Positions 1 through 8,855 of a DNA stretch of 15,273 nucleotides are shown in pieces. This DNA is from Terana coerulea (lineage: Eukaryota > Basidiomycota > Agaricomycetes > Polyporales > Phanerochaetaceae). The stretch spans positions 1 to 15,273 of the forward strand of contig JAKOGH010000543.1 in the NCBI GenBank assembly GCA_024811115.1, read 5' to 3'. The notes beneath the pieces are model-generated. The model was not told the origin of the DNA. It did no database searches and saw only the letters and a list, made by a program, of their open reading frames with translations. Every line of letters starts with the position of its first letter. Positions within the stretch are counted from its first letter, which is position 1. Position numbers and translations under genes: made by a program.

Positions 1-1
1 C

Positions 2-1575
2 CTGCCCCGCGTAGTGGAAGGAGAGCCGCTGCGCGGAACTGTTGTGCTTGACTTGGCGGAAGATACGCCAGTCAAGTTCGTGTCCGTCTCAGTGAGATAC
101 TGCCTTCCATTCGTTGTGGACAATGAGTCACATTTCAGGTCTTCTAGGTCCTCGGGAGCTGATTACAGACGCCACGTCCCGCTATACATTTGCGCAGGAT
201 ACCAAGGTGCTGTGGCAAGCACCACCGAAGGGTCAAGCCGCAATATCTCCCCAATCGACGAACCCCAGTCAGACCGCATATACAAGGGAAAGCTGAAAGG
301 TCGATATCGGTGGTCATTCCAGCTTACGCTGCCGCATACAGTCGACCTCCCCGACGGCAGTCACGGTGCCTCGCAGACATACCGACTTCCCGCGTCTTTC
401 TCTGTTCGATTTACCTACGTGACCGTGAGCTATCGGGTCTTCGCCACCGTTTCTCATGGCGTGCTTCTGAAGGCCGACCAGTCGTACGTGTTCCCCCATA
501 AAGCGCTTCGTGTACTCACGCATTCTCCGTAGTGTCGGAAGCACAGTCTCGTATACGCCAAAGACGAAGCCGAGTGCGCCCTCGCCTGCACGCCAGCGAG
601 CGTACCAGGAGCGTGCACCGTTAATCGGCCCTGACGGCGATCCGGAGGGTGGTACACGCTGCCTGTCGTTCCCGTTAAGGGAACGGTGTTCAGCAACAGG
701 CCAGCGCATGCTAGATTGATTGTGAGTCCGCTGTGTTCTTACTCTTTAGGTCGCTCATAACCACGAACTTCCTAGCTTTCTCTTGCCAAGCCCGTAAGTC
801 CCATAGTCGCAACCCATTCCTTCATGAATTAATCCACTATACAGTTATCGTACGCCAGAGGAACAGTAATCCCACTGCATCTCTCCGCGGAGAGCGACGA
901 CCCACAAGTCCTCGACCTCCTGTCATCCCCAAACGCCCCCGTCGTCTCCCTTATGCGCACGCTCTCGCTGGGCTACGACATGCACGGCGGGGACAAGTAC
1001 TCGGGCGCGCACGCCCCCAACAAGGCGCGGCTCGCGGACATCAAGCCCACCGGGATCATGCCGATCAAGAACACATCTGAGCGTGTGCAGAACGCGAGCT
1101 GGTGGCCGCTGCCGACGCAGGCAGGTCCCGCCTCCGTGCGGCGCGAACTGCAAGGCGAGATCCACCTGCCGCCGACGCTGTACGCGACGGCCCACCTCGG
1201 GCGATACAACTACTACGTGCGTTGCTCCTACGCATATAACGACCGTTTGACTGACTTCAGCACTTCCTTCGGCGATTGCAGTACACCGTCGTCCTGTACC
1301 CGCCCGCGGCCGCAGGGTTCGTGCCGAAGGGAAGCGGGAGACTCGAGACGGTCCCCGTGGAGATCTGCACGCTGCACGCGGACGGCCCGCGGCCGGTCGC
1401 GTATTCGCCGCCCCAGTACGACACTATTGCGCCTGCGAATGAGGAGGACGCTCGGAAGTTCAACCCGATGGTTATTAGTGCGTACATTCGTACTCGTGCG
1501 CCTCAGGGAAGTGTCACTGACATTGCGGCCTGTGATAGATTACTTCGCGTAGCACGACGCGCGATCAAGTTGTAA
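2..1575 (+). CDS. arrestin-like protein gene, 5'-partial, spliced, with apparent frameshifts
   Basis: Arrestin-like proteins are cytosolic adaptors; in fungi they typically link membrane cargo to ubiquitin ligases. Likely coding blocks are 2-91, 139 or 148-483, 533-721, 776-793, 845-1216 and 1261 (or 1282)-1575. Introns 484-532, 722-775 and 794-844 have GT-AG ends and restore frame exactly. The N-terminal arrestin fold shows in EGEPLRGTVVLDL, VKFVSVS, ELITDATSRYTF and YKGKLKGRYRW; the linker in SYTPKTKP and AYQERAPLIGPDGDPEG; the C-terminal domain in LSLAKP, LSYARGTVIPL, LDLLSSPNAPVVSLMRTLSL and YTVVLYPPAAAGF. No start codon lies in the window. Three places break the frame: the first exon/intron boundary (91/92), an apparent TA duplication at 279-280, and a missing base near 649. 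These may be assembly errors or real pseudogenisation. The 3' end is uncertain: a further intron 1478-1538 would end the protein at 1552 instead of 1575. Family call is firm; exact function is not. Confidence 0.8.
776..793 (+). other. 18-nt micro-exon of the arrestin-like gene
   Basis: An exon of only six codons (LSLAKP) lies between intron 722-775 (GTGAGT...CTAG, 54 nt) and intron 794-844 (GTAAGT...ACAG, 51 nt), both phase 0. Reading through instead meets TAG at 773-775 and TAA at 794-796. The joined peptide restores a strand that is contiguous in this arrestin family, followed by LSYARGTVIP. Confidence 0.65.
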
Positions 1576-1836
1576 TGCGCCGAGCATTTCTATCTTCAGC
1601 CAGGGCCCCTGGTGTCGCTGTGGAGGTTTTAGGATAGACGTTATATGCGTAGGGTATTGTATGGTTCCGATTTCTGTTTATTATTCTGTTATTGTCGGTG
1701 CACGCTACGTTACAGGGACTCATAATCACTTGTTGTATTCAAAGAGTCGAATCGCTAGGTTTCAACTCAAGATGCAAAGTCGGTCATAAGTTCGTATATC
1801 ATACCCAGAAGACGTACACATCATTCCAGGCTGGTG
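1576..1836. other. convergent intergenic region between arrestin-like and ZZ-like genes
   Basis: AT-richer sequence between the 3' ends of two convergent genes, presumably holding both 3' UTRs. No coding block, hairpin or repeat stands out. The boundary on the minus-strand side depends on whether the ZZ-like gene ends at 2062 or 1837. Confidence 0.5.
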
Positions 1837-2061
1837 TTACAACGCTAACAGTTTGTAGGCGCAATCCAATGTCTCAATCCGAAACTGCAGCCATCGATGA
1901 AATCTCGAGAAATTCCGCGCCAGCCGCCAGTGCACTTCATCCAAAGTCGACCCTCGGAGCACTTCCGCCGTTCTTCCCCGCGAGGACTCTCGCGCAGCAT
2001 GCCGATCAACTTCGATCGCGGGCTGCATACTGAAGCTCTCCCGCCGTCCCCTCGTCTCCGT
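1837..2061 (-). other. in-phase extension beyond the TGA of the ZZ-like gene
   Basis: After the TGA at 2062-2064 the same frame stays open until TAA at 1837-1839 and encodes a protein-like basic/aromatic segment (DEVHWRLARNFSRFHRW, then LQFRIETLDCAYKLLAL) that would form an amphipathic helix. It could be the true C-terminus, with the TGA inside an unrecognised intron or a point mutation, or a spliced-in last exon. An ATG at 2028 makes a separate small ORF formally possible, but nothing else supports one. Confidence 0.35.
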
Positions 2062-4153
2062 TCATGCATTTGGCGCGGTGTGTGGACCTGCCTGAGCACC
2101 GATAGACGACGGGTCCGTCATGTCCTCCTCTAGAGAACCAGGTTCCATCTCCACAGAGTCATCTGCCGGAGGACGATCATCATTCTCGTGAGCGGTGTCG
2201 CCGGAAGCGGTGAGTGGATGGTCCCCGGTACTGGGCGCGGGAAGCGAATGGTGGGATGAACCGCTACCAAGAGCGAGAGCCGCTGATGATGCGGTTGTAG
2301 GAGCAGTATCGATTTCAGGTTCCTCTCGTCGGTCGCCTTCGGGTTCGGGCTTGCCGACTTGGGACGCAAAGTCGGCCTGATTTGCATCGGCTGAGGGTGT
2401 AGCGGACTGCGACGTCGCATTGCACCCGTCGTCTGCGAGGCGATCAGAGGCCGACGGAGGACTCGCAGCTAGGTTTATAGGAGGGGAGATCTTCCGCCGC
2501 GAGCTGCTTGCTTCGGGCTGGTCGTCAGGATACGAAGCAGACGTTACTGGATCATCGTAGTCGAACAGGGGAACGGAAGGCCAGCCGATGCGGAAGATTC
2601 GGCGGGGACAGGTCCTTCCAAGTCGTGACTAGCAGAAGCGGGTGACACTAAGGCGGATTCCTCGTCTGCTGCGTGGTGCAGGTAAGCACTGTATTCTCTG
2701 CTTCGCACATACTTCGGATGGGCTCACCTGGTTGCTGCAGCCAAATCATGGGATGCGTCCAGTGATGCCATGCGTTCGAGATAGGCCGCAATCTCGGACG
2801 CCTCACTGGATTCGCTTTATCCTCATCCCAATACCAGTCGCCGGACTCAGAATCAACAGTCCGCCATGTGTTGCCCTCTTCCGTTGGTGCGAGCATGTCA
2901 TAGCATTGCCTCTCATGACCACGCAGTAATAAGAGCTTCTCGGATACTTCGATGTTGCATTTTTCGCACACATATACTGTATCTGAAATGCATCAATTGT
3001 AAGCAGTGCCGGTAACAACATCTTCGGTGCAATTACTGACCAGTGCATAGGATACATTTCCAGTATGGCGAGGTCAGAGACTTGCTACAGCGCGTGCACA
3101 ATACTTCTGGGCCTGGAAAATGTACAGTAAATGTTACGAGGAGTGATTAGCTTGTTCGTTGCAGGGAGCTAAGAGGCCTTACCAACCGAGCCTGCCGCAG
3201 TGCTTTGAACCCATACGCGGTAGTCATCTCCACCCATCACATATAACTGAGATGCTGAGTGCCAATTGGCAAAAGCGGTAAATGCTGTGCGCATGTGAAG
3301 GAGGGGATGTGAGAGCAGGTGAGGGCCCTCAAATTGATTATTGCGTTGAACAGCATGGCATGAAAGGCATAGGTCAAAGCTGTCGTTCCCATGGTTGGCA
3401 GTGCACTTCAAGCATACCAGCCGATCAATATTCAGCTCTCCGAATGGGGTATCACAAGCATCACAATAAATGGCGCTAAATTGTACATGCTCAGTACATG
3501 GGAGTATCTCGACCGAGACAGAAAACCTACCGATGGATATTGCTTGCACGAGCACTATCGATCCATCGCGGTGCGCCGGCGCAATTGTTTGGCAAGGTCT
3601 TGCAATATTCCCATGAGTCACAGCTGTCGTGAGAGCCCCACTGGCATGCCAACTCCACACAGCAGGGATTGGCAGTTTTGTTTGCTCGAGTGTGATAGTG
3701 CATTAGTGCAGTGTGCAGATTGTGTTTGTCCGAAGAGAGAAGGCGTCGGCCTTGACGATACAAACCTTCAAGTGTGTGGAGGGTTTTGTTAGTCAGGATG
3801 CAGTGCTCTTCTGTTAATTGCGATGCCGGTACCTACACCCGGGCACACAGTCAGGATTATATACGCTCGTAGACTCATAGATGTGGCAGGCTGGAGCTCA
3901 CCCTCAAGACTGCAAGTAACTCAAGAATATCTGCATCATCCGGCAGATTCTCGAGAATACTCAAACCCTTCCTGAGTGCCCATCCGACAGCCTGTGCTAG
4001 CCTGTCTGCAATGTGCAGAGCATCGACACTTGAGAAATGTTCAGCCTGTCTTCGAGCAGTCCAAACAAATAGACTGAGGTCTTCTTCGCTCCACCTTGTT
4101 ACGTCTTCATCAAAGTACTCCTCAATAAAGGATGCCAAGGACGACGCAGACAT
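2062..4153 (-). CDS. six-exon gene for a protein with two tandem ZZ-like zinc modules and a disordered acidic tail
   Basis: Exons on the minus strand: 4153-3902, 3832-3531, 3475-3183, 3112-3041, 2982-2713 and 2668 (or 2665)-2062. The five introns are 69, 55, 70, 58 and 44-47 nt, with donors GTGAGC, GTAGGT, GTAAGG, GTCAGT and GTATGT; phases agree throughout. ATG at 4153 opens a helical acidic N-terminus (MSASSLASFIEEYFDEDVTRW). Zinc module 1 has CDAC (3454-3465), CLKC (3403-3414) and a DLCLSC-type pair (3358-3369), then spaced His, the ZZ pattern. Module 2 has CTRC (3087-3098), WKCILC (3045-3062) and VCEKC (2957-2971), split by intron 4. A W/D/E-rich stretch (SGDWYWDEDKANP) follows, then a Ser/Pro/Asp/Glu-rich, probably disordered tail. 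ZZ fingers usually bind protein termini or histone tails; the partner here is unknown. Exon 6 needs a one-base shift near 2590 to stay open. If exon 5 is not spliced, the protein ends at 2648. Confidence 0.68.
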
Positions 4154-4360
4154 TTTTCCGTGAGATAATACTGCATAATTAGAGAGTTTTATTCATATAT
4201 CAGTATCCAACCCAACTACCGTCCACGAAATAAATACTTACCTATACTGTTGCTCATGTGAAAAGACTTCCTGTTAACCTTCATTGTGAGGCCCAAAGCC
4301 TGCACTGTACGGAACGCTTGCAAGCGCAGCCCTGATACACTCTGAGCAAAAGGGCTCATC
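4154..4360. promoter_or_regulatory. upstream region of the ZZ-like gene
   Basis: AT-rich sequence directly upstream of the minus-strand ATG at 4153. Read on the minus strand it holds ATATATGAAT around 4191-4200, a possible TATA-like element about 40 nt before the start codon. No clear regulatory motif beyond this. Confidence 0.25.
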
Positions 4361-4370
4361 AGCAAAACGT

Positions 4371-4433
4371 ACAAGCGCTGACGACTGATGAGCGCTGACG
4401 AGCACTGAGAGCACTGACGAACGGTTTGGAACC
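4371..4433. repeat. cluster of degenerate GCGCTGACGA / GCACTGA units (copy 1)
   Basis: Short units of roughly 9-10 bp recur: GCGCTGACGA, CTGATGA, GCGCTGACGA, GCACTGAGA, GCACTGACGA. The same family reappears at 4581-4655. Such clusters often form subterminal repeats of DNA transposons, but no transposase or target duplication was recognised. Confidence 0.5.
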
Positions 4434-4580
4434 GAAGTTCGAGCCCTGCTGGAGCCGGACTTTTACTAGATTTTGTATTTTCTTAGTTCCTCATGTTTCA
4501 TAAACTATGCTGGACGCGAATGATGATGGTTTACTCACCGAAGCTTTGCTGCAAGAGTCGGATGCAAAAGGGGTCAAAAA

Positions 4581-4692
4581 CGTCTGAGAGCGCTCAAAAC
4601 GACTACTGAGACTGACGAGCGCTGACGGCACTGAAGGGACTGAAGCGCGCTGAGATGGCTTCATCAGTACCTGTCAGCACCGTTCAGCGCCA
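4581..4692. repeat. second CTGACGA-type cluster ending in an imperfect hairpin
   Basis: Units ACTGAGA, CTGACGA, GCGCTGACG, GCACTGAAG, GACTGAAG and GCGCTGAGA run from 4581 to 4655. Arm 4619-4634 (GCGCTGACGGCACTGA) can pair with the inverted arm at about 4674-4690 (TCAGCACCGTTCAGCGC), with a loop of about 40 nt. Together with 4371-4433 it frames about 150 bp of unique sequence. Confidence 0.5.
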
Positions 4693-5080
4693 ATGCAACT
4701 TTGCTGATGGAGTTGGAAGAGAGGATGAGATGGCGTGGCAGGCGCTTGTGGGGTCGAGAATCCAAGCAGAAAGGCCACAAGCTGAGGGTAATGTTCAAGC
4801 TGTACTAGGCATGCGCAGGCACAGCAAGGCACAGGACGTTGCCGATAAGTGGAAACCCGGAACAGGCCGCTGGTGTGAAAGCGCGCTGAAAATCAGTATT
4901 TTCGAGCAATTTTGAATCTCGGGCTGATCAGCAACATAAGTGTAGTGAGATTACCGCTGAGATGCATAAGGGTCATCAAATGAAGCAGATAGAGGAAAGT
5001 AACATTGTCGTGAAGGAGATAACTTCAACAGCGTCGGCGCTTGTGTCTCTGCTGCGCGTAGTGCTCATGGCAGACCTTTT
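4693..5080. other. non-coding stretch, nothing recognised
   Basis: No conserved coding block, splice-consistent gene or repeat array seen. A plus-strand open frame starting at 4655 has no recognisable motif and lies partly in repeat sequence, so it is not called. Confidence 0.5.
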
Positions 5081-5082
5081 CG

Positions 5083-5435
5083 GAGAGGCCTGCCACGCCG
5101 GCAAGCCGGCAGAGCCGGCAGGCTGCCCTGGCAGGGGGTGGCAGGCTTTTGGCAGAGGCGGTCGAAGCGCCAGCCGAGCTTCCTCATTAGGCATCACGGC
5201 GGCCCGTAGGCAACGACCTTTCTCTGCAAGCCCATTTTCGAGGCTTCAGCAGCAATGGTGGCCCCTTTGGATCTTGTGCTTGGTAGCTTATGTCGCATAT
5301 ACAGGGCATAAATCCACCCATATATTGTGCCATACTGTTCCTCTGCCACCCCTCTGCCGAACGGGCTCGGGCTGCCAGCCGGCTTGCCAGCTGCCGGCAG
5401 CCTGGCACGGCAGCCTGGCGCGCCATTGCCAAGCA
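5083..5435. repeat. GC-rich imperfect inverted-repeat pair (MITE-like)
   Basis: A GC-rich cluster at 5083-5162, dense in GCCGGCA, GGCAGGCT and GGCAGAGG, faces a complementary-orientation cluster at 5338-5435, dense in CCTCTGCC, GGCTGCCAG and CTTGCCAG. The arms are roughly 80-95 bp with about 175 bp between them. The arms pair imperfectly and contain internal tandem-like units, so either a small terminal-inverted-repeat element or two independent clusters could explain this. No clear target-site duplication found. Confidence 0.4.
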
Positions 5436-5607
5436 CACTAGCTGCGCGGCAGTGCACGGCCGGCACGTGGGACACGTGGCAGATCTGACGCCACGAAGCA
5501 GGCGCTTGCTTGAGCCAATTTCGAGACAACCGGCCTTAGCGAAGTATGCAGTCTCTTCGCAGCTACTTAGCAATGTCTACACATCAAGTACATCAGCAAA
5601 ATAATAT

Positions 5608-5795
5608 TTAGCTTATAAGGCCTTATAAGCGCTCCAATTCCATATAAGGCACGCAATCCTTGGATCAGACTTGGAAGCACATGGATTGGGACCCTATGCT
5701 TTGGAAGGCTCACAAGCCTTGCAGCGCCTTGCAAGGCTTGGCAGGATTGGATGCCTTGGAAAGCCTTGTAAGGTGATCCCATAGCTTGCAAGGCC
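5608..5795. repeat. AAGGC/GCCTT repeat cluster with a perfect 20-bp palindrome
   Basis: Opens with the perfect palindrome GCTTATAAGGCCTTATAAGC at 5611-5630. It continues with many degenerate copies of an 8-10 bp unit such as TATAAGGC, TTGGAAGGC, CTTGCAAGGC and GCCTTGTAAGG in both orientations. Related units recur at 6645-6775, so both clusters may be subterminal repeats of one remnant element of about 1.2 kb. Confidence 0.5.
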
Positions 5796-6644
5796 AACCC
5801 GGGCTGCTCCTGTAGATTTATTCATTTAATTCGACTATTTTGTTGCTCGCCCAAACTATGCAATAAATCAACATAAAATATAATTTCGTATTACTACACA
5901 ACACGCGCATAATAACAGTACAACAACAACATAGCGTATGGAAAGCATCTTCATAGATGGTGAACTACTAAGTGTGATATGTGAATGTTCAGGGCAGCAA
6001 TGAGAGATGGAAAACACTGAACTGGCAACACACAGCATATTTGCGCCGATATTCAGCATGAAGACCATGTTGCGCGCACTCTGTGTTTAGTCATCAGTAT
6101 TTATCAGCTACGCTCGTCATTGGCATGCTGTGTATAGAAGGGAGGACGTATACATTCACTCGCAGTCACCAGCACACCTTTCTCACCAGAATACCCAATG
6201 AGCCACTGCATGCTAGCCCTGCCAGCTGTTCACTCTATCATGCGAGAGGCTTGAGTGAGAACAGCATCGCAGTAAAATAGTAGGGAGTGCATGACTTATC
6301 TGATAGCGGGCAATGTGGACACCACCTGAGACGGTTCTGAGCAACTTCGCACGCAAGGCCGGTGGTTAACTTAGTCGGCTGCAGAGCAGGGTGGTAGGTG
6401 GGACTGTGTTGGAGTGTGGTATCTGACACGGGTGAGCAATGCTGGTAGTGGTGGTGGGGGGCCAGGAAAGAGTGGCTGCCATGATGCGTCGAGGAGTTGA
6501 TTTTGTGTCAATTTGGGGCATTGGTTTAGGAGGCTGCAAGAGCCTTCGGTGCAACACGCGTTGCCTCCAAAATCTGGAGCTGGGATGCATGATGTCAGGA
6601 AGGAGCGAGACTTGGAAGGTCAGGAAAGGGCTCACCTAGCTGCG
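5796..6644. other. non-coding stretch between two AAGGC clusters
   Basis: AT-rich in its first half, more G-rich around 6370-6480. No coding block with recognisable family motifs and no plausible splice structure. It may be the interior of the putative repeat-bounded element. Confidence 0.45.
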
Positions 6645-6775
6645 ATAAGCATTACAAGGCCATGTAAGTTGATGCAAGGCAGACATCGCATTGTAAGGCA
6701 ATGGAAGGCGATATCAGGATGCTTGTCCATTCCAAGCGCTCACAAAACAGATAAGTGCTTACAAGGCAATACCTC
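6645..6775. repeat. second AAGGC repeat cluster
   Basis: Units TTACAAGGCC, ATGCAAGGC, TTGTAAGGC, ATGGAAGGC and CTTACAAGGC recur in mainly one orientation, matching the unit type of the 5608-5795 cluster. Confidence 0.45.
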
Positions 6776-8290
6776 GCTTAAGCTTTCCTTTATTCTGCTA
6801 ATGTAACGGTCGGAAATATAGCGGCTGGTGGGAGATGTTTCTATGATACAGCATTAGTTGTGCATCTTCATTCTCCTTTTCTGGAGGGCTGCAGCCTGAT
6901 CAACGTTCAACATAATAAATTTAAATTAAGTACATTGTATCTGAGAGGAATATTCAAGCACCACCTGGGCTTGTCAAGGCCGTCGAGGCCTGGTTAACAT
7001 TTGCATTGTTACTCTGTGGCAATGTTACATGAGTGTGCACGGTGGCGCCTTCGTGCACTTTCTTAGCTTTGGTCGGCCTGTGGTTTTCCAAGTCATCCCT
7101 GTTGTCAGAGTGATTGCAGATGGTGGGCTCGACACTTTTGGGAGTATACCCTGTGAGTGTGTCGGCCTCTGAACAATCAACAGGAGTGTTGACTAGTGGC
7201 ACTGCTATGCTTTCCGCAATAGAATGATAATTTACAACCCTGGCCATCGTATGTTACTTATTTGCCATAGCTGCTCTCCATTGCAATGTGTCGCGTGGAC
7301 ATTTCTTCCGAGATGTGGGCTGAAGCTTGACGGCATAAATCAAATCTCTCTTCGTGAGTGTCTTTTGTATTTGGCCGAAGTAATCAAAGAAAGGCTTGTA
7401 TAATCCTGCAGTGACACGGCAGTTGACGATGCTGATGTTCTTCTCAGCGTTTCAATAACATGCTGTGAGCGTGCTCCTGGCCCGCTTTAGAATCACGGCA
7501 ACCTGGCATACAGGTTCCAGGAGATGGATCATATTCTTGCGAAGTACGGTCTGGTCATGGCCAGAATACAGTTCAGGAGATCATAGAAGAGTTGTCAGTC
7601 AAATTGACGGTGAATGGCCATGATGTCTTTGAATCTATAAGGTGAGAGCAGGCCATCATTGATAAGCTTTCGATGCAGTAGGAGATACACTGCAAGCCAC
7701 CAGACAGACTCTAGATCGTGAAGAGCATTGTGCCAAAATGGTGCAGTTTGCCGATCTTGAACCCCGTGCAAGGCACCAGCCTTGGTCGAGGCAGTGAATA
7801 TCCGCTTGGACTTCCTGTCGGCATCTACCATTTCTGCCAACTCTAGGAAGTCGGACTTAAATTGGGCATTTTCTGTCTCAGATGTTTGAGAGTAGTCTTC
7901 TAAACTGCTGAATATATAGCCGTGACAGTTGATTTCAACTGGCATAAAGAATGCCGCCTCAAGTACCACTAAGCTCATTGCTGCACCGACAAAGAAGAGG
8001 TGGCTTACTGTTCGATCCCATGCCATGTTCGATACTCTTAAACTTGGTGTATTCCAAATCAGCAATCTTGGGAACACCGTCGACCACAAGGATATTTCCT
8101 GCACTGATATCGCAATGTACCCAGCCACAGTCATGCATGGCTTTTAACTCTAGGGATGCCTTATCAGCACCATATGAGAAAGAGACATTTGACTGGACAT
8201 ACCATTGATCACAGCTCAAAGGGCACCAAAAACAGCGCTCAATGAAGAAAGATCTTCGATGGAAATGCCGACCTCTTTGAAGACTGTCTG

Positions 8291-8855
8291 TATCACAAAA
8301 CTACAATACTCACCTGCTGGGATGACTTGAATGAGGTGAGGAAAGCAGAGGGACTTAAGTAGAGCTAGTAGAGTAGATATGAATCAACGATGTTGTTGAG
8401 TCTAGGGTTTTAGACCACAGACCAGCCTCCTTATATACATGTGTAGAGGGACCCCAGACACTATCTAAGACCTTCAATACCATGTGCTGACTGATACAGT
8501 CAGGTGATGTCTGACTAAGGCTCCAGAGCATACCACCGCTCTAACTTCCTTATCAAATCTGACCTAGCTATCATGCTAACATCAACACTATCTAGATGTC
8601 CTAATCAAGCTACTGCGCACTACCAGTCTATGATGTCATACTAACATCATACTGAGGTCATAGTCCAGAACAGTTCCAGACCTGAGTCCTGGATTCTACA
8701 CATTCGTATAAGGCATATCCCTGATGTCCATGTGACAAGCACATGGCAAACTGATCTAGCATCTTGTAACACTGTGTGACGACTTGGTGATATGTCCTGT
8801 GACTTGATGTTACACTTTAAGCGCTGTAGACTAGCGCTGAGGGAAATTTATGATA
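8291..8855 (-). mobile_element. solo LTR of the same family as the gypsy element to the right
   Basis: A 565-bp segment, closely similar along its whole length to the LTR at 10676-11237, sits alone inside the kinase pseudogene. It is flanked by perfect 5-bp direct repeats GTCTG (8286-8290 and 8856-8860), the target duplication expected for gypsy integrases. On the minus strand it runs from TATCATAAATTTCCC to TTTTGTGATA; the canonical TG start has become TA. No internal retroelement sequence adjoins it, so it arose by LTR-LTR recombination. Removing it together with one GTCTG rejoins kinase reading (TCG GCT AAG GTG CAC AGC CAG before GTC TTC AAA GAG). Confidence 0.9.
8429..8437 (-). promoter_or_regulatory. 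TATA-like element in the solo LTR
   Basis: Minus-strand TATATAAGG lies in the distal part of the LTR and is conserved at the equivalent place in the 10676-11237 copy. It is a plausible core promoter of the LTR U3 region; activity is inferred only. Confidence 0.35.

Noticed and set aside
314..709. 131-codon minus-strand open frame opposite the arrestin-like gene
   Set aside because: Shadow of the high-GC coding strand; the plus strand carries clear arrestin motifs.
1845..2099. 84-codon minus-strand frame (CSPRSKLIGMLRESPRG...) as the last exon
   Set aside because: Reachable by a 70-nt intron, but the overlapping frame that is in phase with the tail encodes a more protein-like amphipathic segment.
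2195..2380. 61-codon plus-strand open frame
   Set aside because: Antisense to the Ser/Pro-rich tail of the minus-strand gene; no independent motif.
3391..3792. 133-codon plus-strand open frame
   Set aside because: Antisense shadow of exons 2-3 of the zinc-finger gene, whose Cys pairs and splice phases are coherent on the minus strand.
4655..4915. 86-codon plus-strand open frame
   Set aside because: No motif, starts inside the repeat hairpin, no splice partners.
4962..5441. 159-codon plus-strand open frame
   Set aside because: It runs through the GC-rich repeat clusters, its composition follows the repeats, and it shows no family motif; opposite-strand frames of similar length exist at the same place.
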